Assembly: GCA_964549915.1 (NCBI GenBank)
Contig: CAZJWX010000002.1
Location: 1-64,000, forward strand
Direction: 5' to 3'
DNA: 64,000 bases
Source of the DNA: JAUZRW01 sp964549915
GTDB lineage: Bacteria > Chloroflexota > Anaerolineae > Aggregatilineales > Phototrophicaceae
The translations under genes were made by a program, and so were the position numbers. Position 1 is the first letter of the stretch, and each line of letters begins with the position of its first letter. This document shows, one piece after another, positions 62,552 to 64,000 of this stretch. The notes beneath the pieces are model-generated. The model did no database searches and had not been told where the DNA came from. It saw only the letters and a program-made list of their open reading frames with translations.

Positions 62552-63724
62552 TCAGACCAGTTTGTGCGCGTTTTCCGCCACACGAACGCCACGCACGATG
62601 CGATCCGGTGCGAATGCCGAAAGATCAATGCGTGGTGGCTTACCCAGGATGACATCCGCCAGATAAGCCCCGACGGCGTGGCACTGCTGGAAACCATGCC
62701 CTGAGAAGCCGTTGACCAGGATGAAGCCGCGCAGGTCAGGCCATTCGCCCAGGATGGCATTTCCGTCAAACGTGTTCACGTCGTACAGCCCCGCCCATCC
62801 GTCAATCAGCCGGAGGTTCTCGAACTCTGGCATGTAGTTCACCAGGTCTTCCCACATGTACTCGGTGAACAGGTTGCGGTTGAAGGTGAAATCGAAACCG
62901 ATTGGGTCTGCCGGCGTGGACTTGCCGACCATGAAGTGGTTCTCGCGCTCATGATGCAAGTAAATGCCGCTCGGGAACACAATCAGCGGCAGTAGCTCTT
63001 CGCTGGAAACTGGCGCTTCGATGTGGAAGACGTGCCGCATCACTGGATCAACCGGGATTTCGACCCCGGCGCTACGAGCAATTTCTGTGCCCCAGGCCCC
63101 TGCGCTGTTGACTACGTATTTCGCCGGATAGATCGTGCCATCGGTCAGCGTGATGCCCTGCACACGCCCATCGGCGACATCCACCGACGCCACTTCCCCA
63201 ACAACGTACTCAGCGCCGAGTTCGATGGCCTTGGCTTTGTACGCTTGCAGCACAGCGTTGGGATCCATGATGCCATCCTTCGGGCCAAACGTTCCTCCGG
63301 CAATGGTCTCTGCACTAATCCAGGGATAGCGCCGGGTAACCTCTACCGCATCCCACCATTCGACTGCGGCGCCATGCGACTGCTGCAAGCGCATCCCGGC
63401 CTGAGCAGATTCGCGCGATTCCTCGCCGACCAGGAAGAGGTTGCCAACCGGACGAAAACCAATATCGGGTTTTTCATCTCCGACAGCCATCTCTTCAGCA
63501 AAGCGTGAGAGGAAGTCAAATCCGTAGAGCGAGATCAGGATGTTCTCGCGCACGTTGAACTGAATCCGCATGTTGCCGTCTGAGAGCACTGTGGAAGACT
63601 TCGCGAAAGATGGGTCTTTTTCTACGAGGGCAACGCGCAGGTGTGGATCAAGCTGGAGGAGGTGGAAGGCTGTGGCACAACCCATCAAGCCGCCACCGAC
63701 GAACATAACATCATAGGTTTGCAT
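62552..63724 (-). CDS. FAD-dependent oxidoreductase (DAO / sarcosine-oxidase-like)
   Basis: 390 residues from ATG 63724, with GGGGG 7 bases upstream; longer upstream frames add unrelated sequence. The N-terminal FAD motif is DVMFVGGGLMGCATAFHLL, and the C-terminal GWAGLYDVNTFDGNAILGEWPDLRGFILVNGFSGHGFQQCHAVG block is typical of D-amino-acid or sarcosine/glycine-type oxidases. The substrate is not determinable. It lies upstream of the SDR gene. Confidence 0.88.
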   Translation of the reverse strand: MQTYDVMFVGGGLMGCATAFHLLQLDPHLRVALVEKDPSFAKSSTVLSDGNMRIQFNVRENILISLYGFDFLSRFAEEMAVGDEKPDIGFRPVGNLFLVGEESRESAQAGMRLQQSHGAAVEWWDAVEVTRRYPWISAETIAGGTFGPKDGIMDPNAVLQAYKAKAIELGAEYVVGEVASVDVADGRVQGITLTDGTIYPAKYVVNSAGAWGTEIARSAGVEIPVDPVMRHVFHIEAPVSSEELLPLIVFPSGIYLHHERENHFMVGKSTPADPIGFDFTFNRNLFTEYMWEDLVNYMPEFENLRLIDGWAGLYDVNTFDGNAILGEWPDLRGFILVNGFSGHGFQQCHAVGAYLADVILGKPPRIDLSAFAPDRIVRGVRVAENAHKLV

Positions 63725-63845
63725 CAATAAACCCCCAATGCAATAACAGTATTTCCCTGGTGCATTTACCATAAAGCACGAAGACGACCGCCGCAACAGG
63801 AAAACGGAGCCGCCCTTGTGATTGTACTGTCGCAGAAATGTGCGT

Positions 63846-64000
63846 TCAGTCGCCCAGGGGCACGGTGAAGAAGAAGGTTGAGCCGACGCCGACTTCACTC
63901 TCAAGCCAGATACGGCCACCATGCGCCTCGACGATATTCTTGCAAATCGCCAGCCCCAACCCGGTACCACGTTCGACGTTCTCCAGCGTGGGAACGCGGT
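63846..64000 (-). CDS. C-terminal end of a sensor histidine kinase, cut by the window edge
   Basis: About 51 codons to the window edge, read on the minus strand with TGA at 63846-63848. VERGTGLGLAICKNIVEAHGGRIWLESEVGVGSTFFFTVPLGD is the G2 box and end of a HATPase domain. The rest, including the phospho-acceptor His, is beyond position 64000. Confidence 0.88.
   Translation of the reverse strand, partial: RVPTLENVERGTGLGLAICKNIVEAHGGRIWLESEVGVGSTFFFTVPLGD

Overview
The window reads as a chromosomal segment of a free-living bacterium, most likely a member of the Chloroflexota (Anaerolineae-like). The pointers are a G+C-rich coding style, many Pro/Thr-rich secreted LysM and CAP proteins, a Uma2-family protein, a valine T-box ahead of valS, and the short GTAGGGGC-type palindromes at gene ends. 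The phylum call is an inference from gene content, not from a phylogenetic marker.

Region by region. 1-2716: a decayed TnpB C-terminus at the window edge, then a promoter and two overlapping genes encoding an FHA protein and a Clp_N-domain/phosphotransferase-fold protein. 2713-15223 (minus strand): a long branched-chain amino acid operon reading promoter, leader peptide, attenuator, small ORF, ilvE, ilvB, ilvN, ilvC, a 27-codon ORF coupled to leuA, leuA, Uma2, leuC, leuD, cimA, cupin, leuB. CimA with LeuCD and LeuB gives the pyruvate/citramalate route to 2-oxobutyrate, so isoleucine can be made without threonine; ilvD is not in the window. 15304-18026: argH and argG. 18335-30377: secreted CAP protein, glycosyltransferase, GNAT-like protein, sulfurtransferase/ferredoxin pair, Lon-N-like protein, DUF1295 protein, a carbamoyltransferase locus with small membrane proteins, and NDH-2 preceded by two tandem Rex-like operators. 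30473-41635: purH, glyoxylate shunt (aceB, aceA), tRNA-Thr(CGT), udk, the T-box-controlled methyltransferase-valS unit and an atypical nucleotidyltransferase.

41749-54359 holds two overlapping LysM genes, mutL, a histidine kinase, a dGTPase-like gene coupled to a Ser/Thr kinase, a LysM protein with a glycosidase-like domain that has lost both catalytic acids, and a three-gene membrane/SPFH unit resembling the Bacillus YdjGHI module. 54411-64000 holds a GT39-type membrane glycosyltransferase, two associated membrane/secreted proteins, yajC-secD-secF, an SDR without the usual Tyr/Lys pair, an FAD oxidoreductase and the end of a histidine kinase cut by the window edge.

The most rewarding signals are regulatory: (i) a leader peptide rich in Ile/Leu/Val codons with a matching terminator/antiterminator ahead of ilvE; (ii) two Rex-like operators overlapping the NDH-2 promoter; (iii) a T-box with a readable GUC valine specifier. 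The most plausible little-described protein systems are the FHA plus Clp_N-kinase pair and the three-gene SPFH unit. Several proteins have lost catalytic residues (MutL, SDR, glycosidase-like domain, nucleotidyltransferase).
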